Below, in pieces: positions 1 through 10,341 of a stretch of 64,000 nucleotides of DNA. Source of the DNA: Lunularia cruciata. Lineage: Eukaryota > Streptophyta > Marchantiopsida > Lunulariales > Lunulariaceae. Position numbers and translations under genes: made by a program. Location of the stretch: NCBI GenBank assembly GCA_948567375.1, contig OX419761.1, positions 5,148,501-5,212,500 of the forward strand, in the 5' to 3' direction. Within the stretch, counting starts at the first letter, position 1. Every line of letters begins with the position of its first letter. The notes under the pieces were generated by a model. It saw only the letters and a list, made by a program, of their open reading frames with translations. It did no database searches and was not told the origin of the DNA.

Positions 1-304
1 TCATGTTTCCAAGTTGAAACCCTTTGTTCCTAAACCCTCTTCCTTTTCCTCTCAAGTCCAACCTCCCCCTCCTCCTGTCTCTATCAATAATCATGAGGAG
101 TACAAAGTTGATCATATCCTTACGTGTCGCCATATTCAATAAGGCTATCAACAATATATGGAATACAAGGTCCTTTGGAAAGGATATCCCCTTCATGATG
201 CCACATAGGAACCTCTTTCTCACCTCCAAAATGCACAAACGGCCATCTAGGAGTTTAAAGCTTCACTGGCAACAAGGACGTCACCAACTAGTGGTGGGGG
301 AATA
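1..304 (+). pseudogene. B-family chromovirus pol 3' end with decayed chromodomain
   Basis: This is the last part of a Ty3/gypsy polyprotein whose body lies left of the window. One frame at about 90-270 shows EEYKVDHIL, VLWKGYP and DAT-EP blocks, the core of a retroelement chromodomain. In that family the domain follows integrase and is thought to guide insertion towards marked chromatin. Stops break the frame, including one where the conserved Trp of DATWEP belongs. The same protein end occurs on the minus strand at 10742-11010, which assigns this copy to family B. A purine run at 292-302 directly before the LTR is the likely polypurine tract. Family assignment is firm; activity is excluded by the stops. 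Confidence 0.8.
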
Positions 305-395
305 TGTAACAATATGGAGTTTAGCAACAAAGTTAGTAGGGCTAATGAAGTAGCAAATAAGACAAATTAGCCTAGAATATTCTAAAAGTATCTAA

Positions 396-583
396 GAAGA
401 TTCTTGGGAAGCTTCCCAACTAGCTTAGCTTGCACCTCAAGTAAGTAGCTTCTAGAAGCTTCCAACTAGCTTAGCTTGCATGCCAAGTAGGCGGCTTCTA
501 GAAGGAAGCTTCTTGAGAAGCTTCTTTGTTAACTTGGCTTGCACTCTAAGAAAGCGGCTCAAGGAAGCTTCTTGAGAAGCTTC
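396..583 (+). promoter_or_regulatory. Array of heat-shock-element-like GAAnnTTC modules in B LTR
   Basis: Inverted GAA/TTC units sit at 396-403, 408-415, 450-462 (a perfect TTCnnGAAnnTTC), 496-503, 505-512, 517-524, 564-571 and 576-583. Alternating GAA and TTC with 2-base spacing is the binding pattern of plant heat-shock factors. The array lies upstream of the LTR TATA box, where an enhancer would be expected. Function is inferred. Confidence 0.55.
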
Positions 584-604
584 TCAAGGGTCTTATATGC
601 TACC

Positions 605-612
605 TATAAATA
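605..612 (+). promoter_or_regulatory. TATA box of B LTR
   Basis: TATAAATA lies about 110 bases from the LTR end, a normal place for a retrotransposon core promoter. The equivalent motif is present in the LTRs at 4163-4576 and, on the minus strand, at 10342-10741 and 15534-16098. Confidence 0.6.
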
Positions 613-716
613 CCAAAGCCAAAGCTCATGCTAGGCATTCTGAGTTCTCACTCATTCCAATGTCCCAATATGAGCTTCCATTCTCCTATTTCTCTCCTCA
701 ATCTTGGTCTTTTACA

Positions 717-1320
717 CAATTGGTCATTTGTTGTCCTAGAGATTGGTGGCCTCATACCTATACCCATGCAGCTTTGGTTAGGAGAGGATATTTGATCCCA
801 TCCTTGGTGAGCCTAATAACGGAAGAGTAGATAGATATTCTTATTCTATCAAATGGTCGTATAGTCAATCTAGTTTTGATTTGTGATATAAAGTGTTATT
901 ATCTAGATTTCTTGTGATTGGATCCCCTCCATTCTTTGCTTCTTTATTGTGCATCATGTTTATGTGAGGTGCCTTGATATTTAGAGTGTTAGTGCTATAG
1001 TGTACTCTCAATAGTGAGGTTGGAATGATGACCAATCAGATTACTTATGTTTTTCTTTGGTTAGGTAGGAAGTGATGGCATATAGACCATGAGAGTGGGT
1101 TTTGTGGTTATAGGTCACAAGTTGCACTTTCTTGTAGTGTAGTTATCATAATTAAAGTTACATTAGTGGGTGTTGTTTGGTTGGTGGTGGTACTTGGTGG
1201 TTATAGTTGCGGTTTGGGATAATACCTCATGACAAAGTTTTCCAAAGATTCTAGTGGAGATTTTGCTACAATACGCAATGTGTTTACATAAAATGGCACT
1301 TGATATAAGTCCATATCTTA
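717..1320. other. Unassigned leader of element A, no gene seen
   Basis: About 600 bases, T-rich and G/T-rich, with no usable reading frame. It may be 5' untranslated or degraded LTR sequence of element A. I could not match it to the sequence after 24424, so I do not call it an LTR. Confidence 0.4.
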
Positions 1321-2510
1321 GGTCCCAATGAGGGTGGAGATTAATTCCAATTTGGAGTTTGACACAAGAGTTGATCTAATTGAAATTTCCCTTGGTGTGT
1401 CCATACCATTTTTACGGGACATGGATAAGATTTATAGAGCTTCCAAAGACCATAAGCACCACTTTGGTGCAATGGGTACAATGAACTAGATGACTTCATC
1501 TAGGAGTTTGATAGTTAGTGTGATCTATAGTAGATACGAAACTCAACTTTTTTCACACCTTTCATGGCATGGAAGAGGATGTCCCAACACTTGGAAGGTT
1601 TATCAACAGATGATTACCATGAGTTCAAGAGAGCTCAGTTGGAGTAGATTGAGCTATGGAGATAATATTGGTCTCCAAACTACATCTCCATCACTTTAGG
1701 CTCAATTTCTAGGGGTAGATTGGCAATACCCATGAGTTCTAGCTCTAGTAATGTTGGTGTTTCTAGTTAGAGATGGTGCTACTATGAGTGGAGGTATTGC
1801 TACAAGATGTGGTGTAGTATTGGGGCTTAACCTCATGGTAGAGTTCTTCTAGTGCTTGAGGCAAAACTACAAAGGAGTGCAGACTAATAAACTAAAGAGC
1901 TTGTATGAGTTATAATGGGAGGCTGAAGAGAGTATATGCAAGGTATACACTTGCATGAGACAACTAATCAATTTTTCTCAAGGAGTTATTGAGGCCCAAG
2001 CAATCCAATTTTAGTATAAGATACTAAACAGAGAGTTGCAATATATAGTACATGATGCTAGGTTGTTGCAAACTACCTCATTGATTTTAGCAGTGGTTTT
2101 TGGTTTGGCTGAGCATATTGAACTCAATATAGTGGAGGAGAGAGTGGTAACGTTTAGATTTGGTAGGAAGATTTTATCTACAAGTGTTACTTCTTCCAAA
2201 GTGCAATGAAGTGCACCACATCATGTTGGCTTTTGACAGTAGAGTGAACAGCCTTGATCTTATGGAGCAAGTATAGGGCATAGTGCACCTAGACTCTTAC
2301 ATTCATTTTTTGGTCAACAATAGCCAATAGATGGTGGTGTTGCTTGTTGGACTTGTGGTGGACCTCACCACAAGAAAAAGTTCATCCAAGGTAGTGAGCA
2401 TGATACCTCTAGAGTGCCACAGCCACCTTAGAGGCAATGTGACTATTGCTATATATTTGGTCATACTAGTGATTGATGCTTTGGCCTCCACCTAGAGTTA
2501 CAAAATGGTA
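1321..2510 (+). pseudogene. Element A gag with CCHC zinc knuckle
   Basis: Gag forms the particle and binds RNA. Patches of gag-like sequence include FLRDMDKIYRA near 1410-1440 and FGAMGTMN near 1465-1490. A longer helical stretch at about 1900-2160 contains LYEL, LINFSQGVIEAQAIQ and LAEHIELN. A nucleocapsid zinc knuckle, C-x2-C-x4-H-x4-C, lies at 2438-2479, with a stop just before its last Cys. Many stops and frame changes make this a pseudogene. The gag identity rests mainly on the knuckle and on its position before protease. Confidence 0.65.
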
Positions 2511-3360
2511 GCTATTATACCAAGTAGTAGAGAAACTCTTAGTCATGGAAGACAAGATGGCAATAGAGGACCTACACTTGGCAAGAGCCTAGTACTTATT
2601 GTTGCTTTTGATATATTTTGGCTACTCAGATTGAGCAATTAAAGCACAGATTTTCTAGCATGACTACAACTCAAAGGAGATCAAATCCAACCATTAAGGC
2701 TCCCACCTCTTATGCTAGTGATAGAGATATCTTGGACTTTATGTATAAAGTAGCACAAGTAGATGCATTTGTTTTAGGGTGCAATATGTGCAATATGTGC
2801 AATATGACTAGGAGTGTAATATGTGCTCCAAAGCAGCCTAGAGGAGCATCAATAGAGTTGGACTCATAGAGAGGGTAAATTGGTAGATAGGTCCAACTTC
2901 CCTAGTATTTCACACTCTTTAAGGCACTACAAACAACATCCATGGCTTCTAGACATCCTATTATAGGTGAGGTAGGTGGTGATGGACAATATACTAGTCA
3001 ATCGCATGTTATTACAAAGATTTAGTATAGCATAATGATGTGAGCTGCTCAACTGATTATGTGCTCCCCTTTGTTCTCAACCAATAACATGTTTACATTG
3101 GGAGTTGACCTAACTCCAATGTTTTAGTTTGCTATCACACTTTGTGAAGGTAGAGATGATGTGAGATGATGTAGGTTCATCCTTCTAGAGCAAAGGTGGT
3201 TGATGATGTAGTTGACTTGGTTGAGGAGTATGAAATCTATTCAACTACCAATTGCTTGTGGTAGGTAATAGTTGCTATGTTGGAGGAATTAATAACTAGA
3301 CTTACATTTGAGTGAGCTTGGTTCTCACTTAGAGTTGTCTTATTGGACACCTAGAGTGGG
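2511..3360 (+). other. Gag-protease spacer of element A, degraded
   Basis: No domain can be recognised. A nine-base unit tgcaatatg is repeated three times at 2780-2806. The stretch is probably the old gag C-terminus and linker. Confidence 0.4.
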
Positions 3361-3833
3361 ATTTTGTATTAGGTGGGACCTTTGTGGAAGGTCTACCCAC
3401 CATAGAGGGTCTTATTAGACTCTAGTGCACAACCACTTATGTTGGAGAAAGCTATAATTGTCAGCCACTTATGTTGGAGAAAGCTATAGTTGTTGATCTT
3501 AGGCTAAGGAAAATGGATGTGGAGAGGTATTTATTTCAGATCCAAACATCTCCAGGAGGAAGTTCTACACAATACATCACATGTGGAGTATTGATAGATT
3601 TTGTGGTGAGAGCTCATGCCATTGTAATATTAGTAGAGTCATATGATGTGCTAGTTGATGGAAGAGTGTTGTACCCCATGGGTTTCAACATTGACTATCG
3701 GGTGGAGATAACTTCCTATAGACAAAATTGGCAATCAAGTGAGGGATATCTATTTTGCTTACTGGTGTGCTTTAGTATCTTGCAATCTTGGCTCATTGGA
3801 TCAATTTCAGCTTTCAATAATTTGGTTACTTAG
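3361..3833 (+). pseudogene. Element A aspartic protease
   Basis: Retroviral-type aspartic protease that would cut the polyprotein. The active-site block LLDSSA covers 3412-3429, a variant of the usual DSGA or DTGA. Downstream, the frame from 3471 keeps VDLRLRKMDV, YDVLVDGRVLYPMGFNIDY and a Trp-Gln block before it ends at 3833. A 32-base tandem duplication at 3433-3488 shifts the frame between the active site and the rest of the domain. The context, after the zinc knuckle and before the methyltransferase-like domain, supports the call. The LYPMGF block is not typical of chromovirus proteases and suggests a separate gypsy-like lineage. Confidence 0.65.
3433..3488 (+). repeat. 32-base-period tandem duplication in A protease
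   Basis: The 24-base block beginning ccacttatgttggag occurs at 3433-3456 and again at 3465-3488. The period is not a multiple of three, so it moves the reading frame just after the protease active site. Confidence 0.85.
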
Positions 3834-4162
3834 CTTGGTGAGTTATTAGAGGAGAATGCCCATGTGGAGGATACCTCAATACTAGAGGAGATCACTTGGA
3901 TTTGAAGAACAAGTGGAGTTTTTTGGTCCACCTTAGATGTTCTAGTGTGGACTTCTAAGGAGGCATTGTAATAACATCCCAATCAGTTGGTGTAACAAGC
4001 TTGGAGCTTTGTACCATTGGGAGACTAGTTTGGAGATGAACCTTCTTAGTCTATTAGCTTGTCACCTTTGGATACTACACTTATTGCTTGGTAGTTTATT
4101 TGGCCAATAGAGGGGGTATATCTTTTGAAGTTGTTTGGTGAGATTAGCATAAGACTAGCTAT
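3834..4162 (+). pseudogene. Element A: start of DNA C5-methyltransferase-like domain (motif I)
   Basis: After a degraded linker, one frame at 4113-4160 reads GVYLLKLFGEISIRLA. This matches the layout of C5-cytosine methyltransferase motif I, hydrophobic strand then F-x-G-x-G, which binds S-adenosylmethionine. Here FGEIS stands where F-G-G-I-G/S would be expected, so the glycine loop is partly lost. The frame stops where a solo LTR begins at 4163 and resumes after it. The motif alone would be weak, but the later motifs in the right order (7772-8511) make the domain call convincing. Confidence 0.65.
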
Positions 4163-4576
4163 TGTAACAAAATAGAGTTTAGCAATGGAGTTAGTCATGG
4201 CTAACAAAGTAGCAAATAGGCCAAATTAGTCTAGAATATTCTAGAAGCATCTAGAAAGCTTCTTGGAAAGCTTCCCAACTAGCTTAAATTGCACTCCAAG
4301 TAAGAAGTTTCTAGAAGAAAGCTTCTAGAAGCTTCTAACTAGCTTAGCTTGCACAATAAGTATGAAACTTCTAGAAGAAAGCTTCTTGAGAAGCTTCCTG
4401 GTAAACGGGGCTTACACTCCAAGAAAGTGGCTCAAGAAAACTTCTTGAGAAACTTGTATGCTCTCTATAAATACCAAAGCCAAAGCTCATGCTAGGCATT
4501 TGGAGTTTCACACACTCAAGTATCATAATGCGATCTTCCATTCTCTTATTTTTCTCCTTGATCTTGGTCTTTTATA
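4163..4576 (+). repeat. Solo B-family LTR inserted in element A
   Basis: A 414-base LTR homologous to 305-716, running TGTAAC to TTTTATA and also rich in GAAGCTTC palindromes, with a TATA box near 4465. No internal sequence follows. Flanks gctat (4158-4162) and gttct (4577-4581) match at 3 of 5 bases and may be a decayed target duplication. Treating them as one restores the expected spacing of the interrupted methyltransferase-like frame. Confidence 0.75.
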
Positions 4577-4850
4577 GTTCTGGTACTACAAGCAAGCATA
4601 CAGGTTTAGAGGTGCTTGTATACAGAGAGAGATGAGATTGCTTGGCAAGTCTCTCTACATCATATGGCACACTTAACCTATTGGTATCTTGATCTATTAC
4701 CGATGTTCATAGTCAAGGGTTACCAAAAGACCATACCAATCATACTTGTGTTGTATAGGAATTTTAGACCACACCACTATCAAGTTTAATTTGACAATTG
4801 CACTAAAGATTGTTGTAGGTCACTATTTCATCCTCAATTTGAGTCTAAAG
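4577..4850 (+). pseudogene. Element A: middle of methyltransferase-like domain
   Basis: The frame resumes with QASIQV, a stop, then RCLYTERDEIAWQVS and HHMAHL, followed by LDLLPM. In this class of enzyme, the segment after motif I contains an acidic residue at the end of a beta strand (motif II) that contacts the cofactor ribose; the ERDE block may correspond to it. The domain is then split at 4851 by a non-coding LTR element and continues at 7766. Placement is inferred from position between motif I and the later motifs. Confidence 0.5.
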
Positions 4851-5170
4851 TGAAGTTGTAAAGAAGAGGTTTGTTAGTAATTCAAGAGGAGAGAAAGAAG
4901 CATCATCGGTGCATGGGAAGGGGCAAGCCGACTCAAATAGGAAAAGAAAAGAGTAAGAAGGAAAGAACAAAGGAGCAAGGAAGAGCATGAAAGGATATAT
5001 AGCAATGTAGGAAAGAAGAGAGAAAAAGAGGCAATATCTACCTTGTATGAAGTGATAAAGAAGGTGGGTCCATGTGTCAGCAAGCAAACACTCAGTGACC
5101 ACATGGCAATAAATTTTTTTTCAAACAGCGGTAGATTATATTTAAATAAGTCATGTAGAACACAAGTACA
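4851..5170. repeat. Left LTR of non-coding element
   Basis: Aligns over its length with 7441-7765. Shared blocks include gaagttgtaaagaagaggtt, gagcaaggaagagcatgaaa and the terminal acaagtaca. TG and CA termini are visible on the plus strand, and therefore also on the minus strand. Confidence 0.7.
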
Positions 5171-7440
5171 ACTTCAAGTTTTGCAAGCCTACAAGAGAAA
5201 CTATTGTGGGCTTAGTAAAAATAACAACCATTCTCAAATCTCAATAGATGGAACTAGAAACAAGAATGGAATAGTGATGGTGAATAAGAAGTGGTTGATA
5301 AGAAGAAGCTATCATGTACTTTGGGACTGGTAAAGCAATAAATAGAAGGAAAAGAAGGACTTGTAATAATAGGAACAAACTTGAAATGTATCAAGGTGAG
5401 TAAATGGAGAGTCAATGTGTAAATCAAAACAAAAATTGAACATTGACCATGAATAGGAAGAGTCTAACATGGACAAAGGATAACATGGATAGAGGAGAGA
5501 GTTAAGATGGAGTTCAAAATGAGGATGGAACCATTGACCATGAACTATAAGAGATTGAAAAGAAGAGGTAAAGGAGGACCATGGTGAATCAATGTGCGAC
5601 TCAAACCATGGAACAATGATTTCAAACATTCTCTTCTATAATTTTCAAATGAAAGTTGGCAGTGGTATGGGGCTTGAAGAGAAATATTTGGTGAAATTGA
5701 CTAATCAATGTTGATTTTGGAGTGGAGCTCAAAGAGAAGTCATTGGTGTAAGTGGCATGTTAATGGTGTTACTAGTTGAGTGAGGCTCAAAACAATAGAC
5801 TTAGTCCGGTTGAGACTAAAAACTAGAGCCATTGATTGAAAGGACAAATAAAATATTAGGCATTAAGAGTAAGGTGTGAGTAACATGATTTAATTAGAGG
5901 AGTAGGCGCTATATAGTAGGAGTAGTTCATAGTGGGGCTCAAAGAGGGGTATAAGGTATAATCCCAAGAAGTCTTGATACTAGAGCCATTGACCTATCTA
6001 TTGTTAAGTGTAAGGAGGGTAACATGAAAATAATTGAAGGAGTAGTTGAAAGTGGAGTGGGAACTTGAAGAAAGGGAGACAAGAATAAATAAGTCAAGGC
6101 AACTAGAGAAATGAGGAGCAAAGGGAATACACTAGACTCCTTAGACTATTACATATCTATGTGAATGAAGAGATAGGAAATCTAACAAATAATATGGAAT
6201 AAGGTGTGCTATCTAAATGGGAATCATCCATACAACATGTAAAGAGATTTAAAGTAACAAAGTAATGAGCTAAAGACAAGTGCAAATGTTAGAACTCAAA
6301 ATTATGCATGAAACTAGAAATTGTGTGTGTAATCCAAGAACATGATTGATGATGAATAAACATGGCATTAATTTTTTGTAAAAGTGCAAAATAATGTACT
6401 TCTATATAAAATGAAGAGGCAGACAACCCTGCAAATGCAATCTCATAGTCCCAACATGGTGGATATTGGTAGATGACAATAGAAGCCACTCCTAGAATGG
6501 GTGATCCAAAACTTATTAAATGCATATCATATGTTTTGTGCTCAATGCAAGAATAGTGATAAATCCATAAAGTAGCATGCATTAAATGTAACCTGAAGTA
6601 AAGGCATAATTGCAAAAAATCAAGACCAATACATATTTAAAGGACTAGTAAACAACTTGAAATAGATAACAACTATTCAAACAAATCCAAGAAATGTAAA
6701 ACATTGTGTAATTGACAACTAGTAAGTAGTGCATGAACCAAGAAAATTAAATTGCAGGCTGGAGCAAGGTAGGAACACTAGAGGTCAAGAGTCAAGTATG
6801 AACCATAAGGTACCCAAAGAGAAAAGTAAAAGTAATAGGGAGGAATTAGCTGAGGAAGGGAGGAGTGGAACAATGTGGGAGTGGAGTTGATGGTGTTTCT
6901 ATAGACACATATCAAAGTGTAATAGTGTAAGGAGAGCAAAGCAAAAGAAGGACATGATGTATAGTGCATTTCAGCAAGCACTATAGACACTTGAGTCTTG
7001 GTGCATAAAAAACTTAGGGAAGAAAAATGTGGCCATAGTAAACCTCCATGAAAGCACATATAACTTCATCAGCACTTCACATAATGCCAAAGTAGATGAG
7101 CAAGTGTTAGTACTCCTTATACAAAGATTTTGCTTGAAACCTCATGAGTGCCAAGGCAAACTTGGTTGATCTTCCTAAGTGCCACTTAGAAGTAGTGAGA
7201 ATGTTGAAGGAAGAACATGATAAAAATGTGTGTCATGCAAAAATGTAACATCCATCATAAAATGCTAGCATGTGGAAAGAAGAAGCAAGAAAAAGTGTGG
7301 GCAAATGAATAATCACATAAGTCTCAACTACATTATAAGAACCAAGCAAGAAAGATATGAATCAACATGATATCCATACCTGATAGATCCTTCAAATCAC
7401 AAACATTACTTAGTAGAGACAAAATCCAGACATAGCAAAG
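5171..7440. other. Internal part of non-coding element, no gene seen
   Basis: About 2.3 kb of A/G-rich sequence. Open frames here are short and low in complexity and match no retroelement protein. I see no gag, protease, reverse transcriptase or integrase motif. Confidence 0.55.
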
Positions 7441-7765
7441 TGAAGTTGTAAAGAAGAGGTTAGTTAGAGATTTGAGAGGGGAGAAAGAAGCATCATTGGT
7501 GCACAAGAAGGGGCAACCCATGTCATCCAGGAAAAGCAAAGGCAAAGAGTAAGAAGGAAAGAATTGAGGAGCAAGGAAGAGCATGAAAGGACATAAAGCA
7601 ACATTAGAATGAATAGAGAAAATGATGCAATGTTTGCCTGGATGAAGTGAAGGAGAAGGTAGGCCCATGTATCAAACACTAAATGACCAAATGGCAATCA
7701 AAATATTTCAAATAGTGGTATAATATATTTATACAAGTCTAGAAGTCATTTAGAGAACAAGTACA
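7441..7765. repeat. Right LTR of non-coding element
   Basis: Second member of the LTR pair with 4851-5170, carrying small indels. Its end abuts the resumed methyltransferase-like sequence of element A at 7766. Confidence 0.7.
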
Positions 7766-8520
7766 ACATCTTGGGAGTGTAAGATCTGGAGAGACATGGT
7801 CCCATTCATTTGCTAATTTTTGGATGGCCATGTTAAGGAAATATCCATATGGCCAAGGTTAGGGTCTACAAGATTCCTATTTTGATGTGTTTTGGGAGAT
7901 GTAATGTTTATTATGGCATCTCTAAGTTCATTAGGCCATTTCTCTAACCTGTATTTTGGAGAACATCCCTTTGATGGGTGATTCTTGCACATGTGTGGTA
8001 GGAGTACACATTAAGTCAATTCTTAGATGGGACTCATCATGTTGTTGGATGCAACTAGAGTTGGATCATGAGCTCATCATCTTTCTCTTTGGTGAAAAAA
8101 TTTCTTACCTAGAGAGGTTTTACAAAGTGCTTATGATAATATTCAGTGGTTAGCCCACTTTACTATCAATGATATTTTGGATGTTGGGAATTAGTCTCAA
8201 ACAATGGTAGTGACTGATGGGTTACCTATGGCAATGGTGAAACTTGTTGAGAAACCCAGAGCTGCTTTATCCACACTCATGAGTTTCCCAAGCTCCCATG
8301 ATTTTTGAGAAGGAGATCTTGATTTGTTTGGAGCTCACTGTTATAGTAGTTGGTGGAGCCCAATGCTTGTGAAAGAGAGCAAGTGATGGGTTTCCATACC
8401 AATATTACCACTATTTTAGTAGTGTTTGAGACATGAAAGCGTCAAGTGTTAGGTTAGGCTATTGATTTGAATCTTTTGACCTAGATTATGAGCCTTGGAT
8501 TAGTTGAGCAATGTATGATA
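7766..8520 (+). pseudogene. Element A: catalytic and C-terminal part of methyltransferase-like domain
   Basis: C5-methyltransferase landmarks appear in order. WEC at 7772-7780 sits where motif IV carries the catalytic Cys. ENIPLMGDS at 7959-7985 matches motif VI (ENV). A recognition-like stretch around 8094-8310 includes NDILDVG and MAMVKLVEKPRAALSTLMSF. REQVMGF at 8374-8394 resembles the conserved R-E-x-x-R-x-x-GFP block. QVLG-stop-AIDLNLLT at 8443-8484 then SLGLVEQ resembles motif X (QxGNAV). The last two blocks share one frame; the stops inside motif X sit at Gln and probable Trp codons. The domain would transfer methyl groups to cytosine, but this copy is dead. Motif VIII is not clear. 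Confidence 0.72.
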
Positions 8521-9720
8521 TGCTTGAAATGCATCATCACTTGGACACTTGTGAACTTTGTGCTTATAAAGACAAGTCAAGCACTTGTTGGGTGCGATAG
8601 ACCAAGTGGACATGGTATTCTTGGGACAAAACCAATGGCTACTAGTTAGAGTGGTCTCTTTGGAGCACATCTAGATGAGCATGGTCTACTTGGAGTACAC
8701 CTTTGGTCTATTTGGGATGTAGCTAGAGGATATGTGGAGCTTGCAACCAAAGCAAAGAGAGTTTTCATTATGAGATTGGGAACTCTAGTGGTTAGTGTTA
8801 TGACATTACTACTCCTAAGAGCCTAATGTAATAGCCAATCAATGCATCTTCAACTCTTACATCAATTACAGAGGATACTTGGAAGCCAAACATTGGACTC
8901 TAGCTTACAAGAGGGGAAAGAAGGAGAGTTTGGAGGTTCTTGAGGAGCTACATAAGTATTTTTGCCTTTCATATGAAGGATTTAGGTGCTCTAAAAAGAC
9001 TTGTTATGTGGATTGAGTTGACTAGTGATACACCAGATTTTGAAGTCCTTATAGATGTAGTGATATGGAGAGAGCATTGATTTAGAGCCGAAGAAAAAAC
9101 CTTTTTAAGGTTGGTTTGGTAGAGATTTCACATAAAGAGTACTTCAAATACAATGATGCCAATCAAGAAGGATATGCATAGCAACTACACAAATAGACAG
9201 AGGTGTGGAAATTAACTATCCTATCAACCAACAGACTAGGATTAATTGGTATGTTATGCCTAGATTGGAGGATAACCTTGATGCAATTGGGCATGTATAG
9301 CTCTTTAGTACTTTGGATCTTTGAGCAAGATGTCATCAATTGCCAATTAGGGAGGGGACAAAATTTTGGGCTATGGATCCTCACAACAAGGATGTATGAT
9401 ATCAATAGAGGTTCTTACTATTTGAGTTAAGGATACTCTTGTCAAGTTCCAACGGGTCATAGATAGAATCTTAGCAAGATTGGATTTTGCTTGGTGCTCT
9501 ATTGATGACATTTTGGTCTATAGCACTATTGTGGAGGAGCATGAGAGACATTTTTTTGAGATGTTTGAGAGATTGAGATCTCAAGGACTCAAATTCCATC
9601 TTGGGAAGTGCAAATTCTTTCACAAGCAAGTTGAGTATTTAGGTTCCACTATCTTTCCTAGTGGGCTTGTTTTTAGTAGACCAAGTTGGAGGCTATTACA
9701 CCTATTCTTTGGCCAATAGA
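8521..9720 (+). pseudogene. Element A reverse transcriptase
   Basis: A degraded linker (8521-8960) leads into reverse transcriptase, which copies element RNA into DNA. Visible blocks, in shifting frames, are FHMKDLGAL near 8970, EYFKYNDANQ near 9140, YPINQQTR near 9225, FSTLDL near 9305, HQLPIREG near 9335 and the catalytic SIDDILVYS at 9498-9524. Y-x-D-D is usual in that last block, so the Tyr is replaced by Ser in this copy while both Asp remain. Downstream HERHFFEMFERLR, GKCKFFHKQVEYLG and IFPSGL are typical thumb-region sequence. It follows the methyltransferase-like domain directly and feeds into RNase H. Confidence 0.85.
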
Positions 9721-10341
9721 TATGAGCAAAGTGCAGCCATTCCTTGGGTTGGCAAACTTTTATCATTGATATGTTAGAGGATTTAGTGCCATTTCCAAAG
9801 CCTTGACAAAGCTAACCAAGCTTACACAAGAGTGGTGTTGGTGAGATGAGAAGGAGAGAGCTTTTATAGAGCTTAAAGAGAGGTTGATATCTACCCTTAT
9901 TCTCAAGAGACCAATCAAAGGATGACCATTCCAAGTTCATATTGATTGGAGTATGTTGGAGCATAGAGTAGTGCTCACCCAATAGGATGATGAAGGGGAA
10001 GAGTTTATGGTGGCTTATGCTAGTCACTCCAAGAATTTAGTAGAGGCAAAGTATAGTTTATATGAGGGAGAGTGTTTGGCAATAACACATTTCTGATGTT
10101 ACTTATTTAGTAACCCCTTCACTCTCATCATTGATCATCAACCATTGAAGTGGTTGATAGAGTCTAATAAGCTTTCAAGGAAGCTTGCATGATGGTCTCT
10201 ACATTTATAGGAGTATGATGTCATAGTTATTTATAAACTTAGAGAGATGAATCATGATGCAAATGGATTGAGTAGAAATCTATGTCCCAACGTATATGAT
10301 CAAACCAAACCACGTTGGCATGGTGAGCTAGACAAGGAGAT
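9721..10341 (+). pseudogene. Element A RNase H and connection region
   Basis: RNase H removes the RNA template strand. The connection block FLGLANFYH lies near 9740, then KLTKLTQEW, KERAFIELKERL and LKRPIKG. The first catalytic region appears as VHIDWSMLEHRVVLTQ, followed by FMVAYASHSKN, YSLYEGECLA, FTLIIDHQPLKWLIES and NHDANGLSRN. The remnant stops at 10336-10341, where minus-strand element B begins. It is joined to integrase only after 22720. A few stops occur, so this is a pseudogene. Confidence 0.85.

Larger units (their letters stand above)
305..716 (+). repeat. B-family 3' LTR
   Basis: This 412-base LTR begins TGTAAC right after the polypurine tract and ends TTTTACA. Homologous LTRs occur at 4163-4576 (+), 10342-10741 (-), 15534-16098 (-) and 47543-47993 (-). 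It holds an array of GAAGCTTC-type palindromes followed by a TATA box. The matching 5' LTR is outside the window, so no target-site duplication can be checked. Confidence 0.85.
4851..7765. mobile_element. Non-autonomous LTR element (LARD/TRIM-like) inside element A
   Basis: Two direct repeats of 320-325 bases, each beginning TGAAGTTG and ending AAGTACA, flank about 2.27 kb without any gag or pol similarity. It splits the methyltransferase-like domain of A. Flanking five-mers (taaag before, acatc after) do not match, so the insertion is old or rearranged. Orientation is undecided because neither a convincing primer-binding site nor a polypurine tract is visible. Confidence 0.65.

Noticed and set aside
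24-353. Open frame of 109 codons on the plus strand as a host gene
   Set aside because: It is an off-frame reading of the B chromodomain and runs into the LTR; the same off-frame product occurs at 10777-11118 on the other strand.
4158-4581. Perfect target duplication for the solo LTR at 4163-4576
   Set aside because: Flanks gctat and gttct match at only 3 of 5 positions. Insertion is supported by LTR homology and reading-frame spacing, not by the duplication itself.
5312-5629. Minus-strand frames of 90-110 codons in the non-coding LTR element
   Set aside because: They are Ser/Phe/Leu-rich readings of A/G-rich DNA on the opposite strand, lack any motif, and differ between the two LTR copies.
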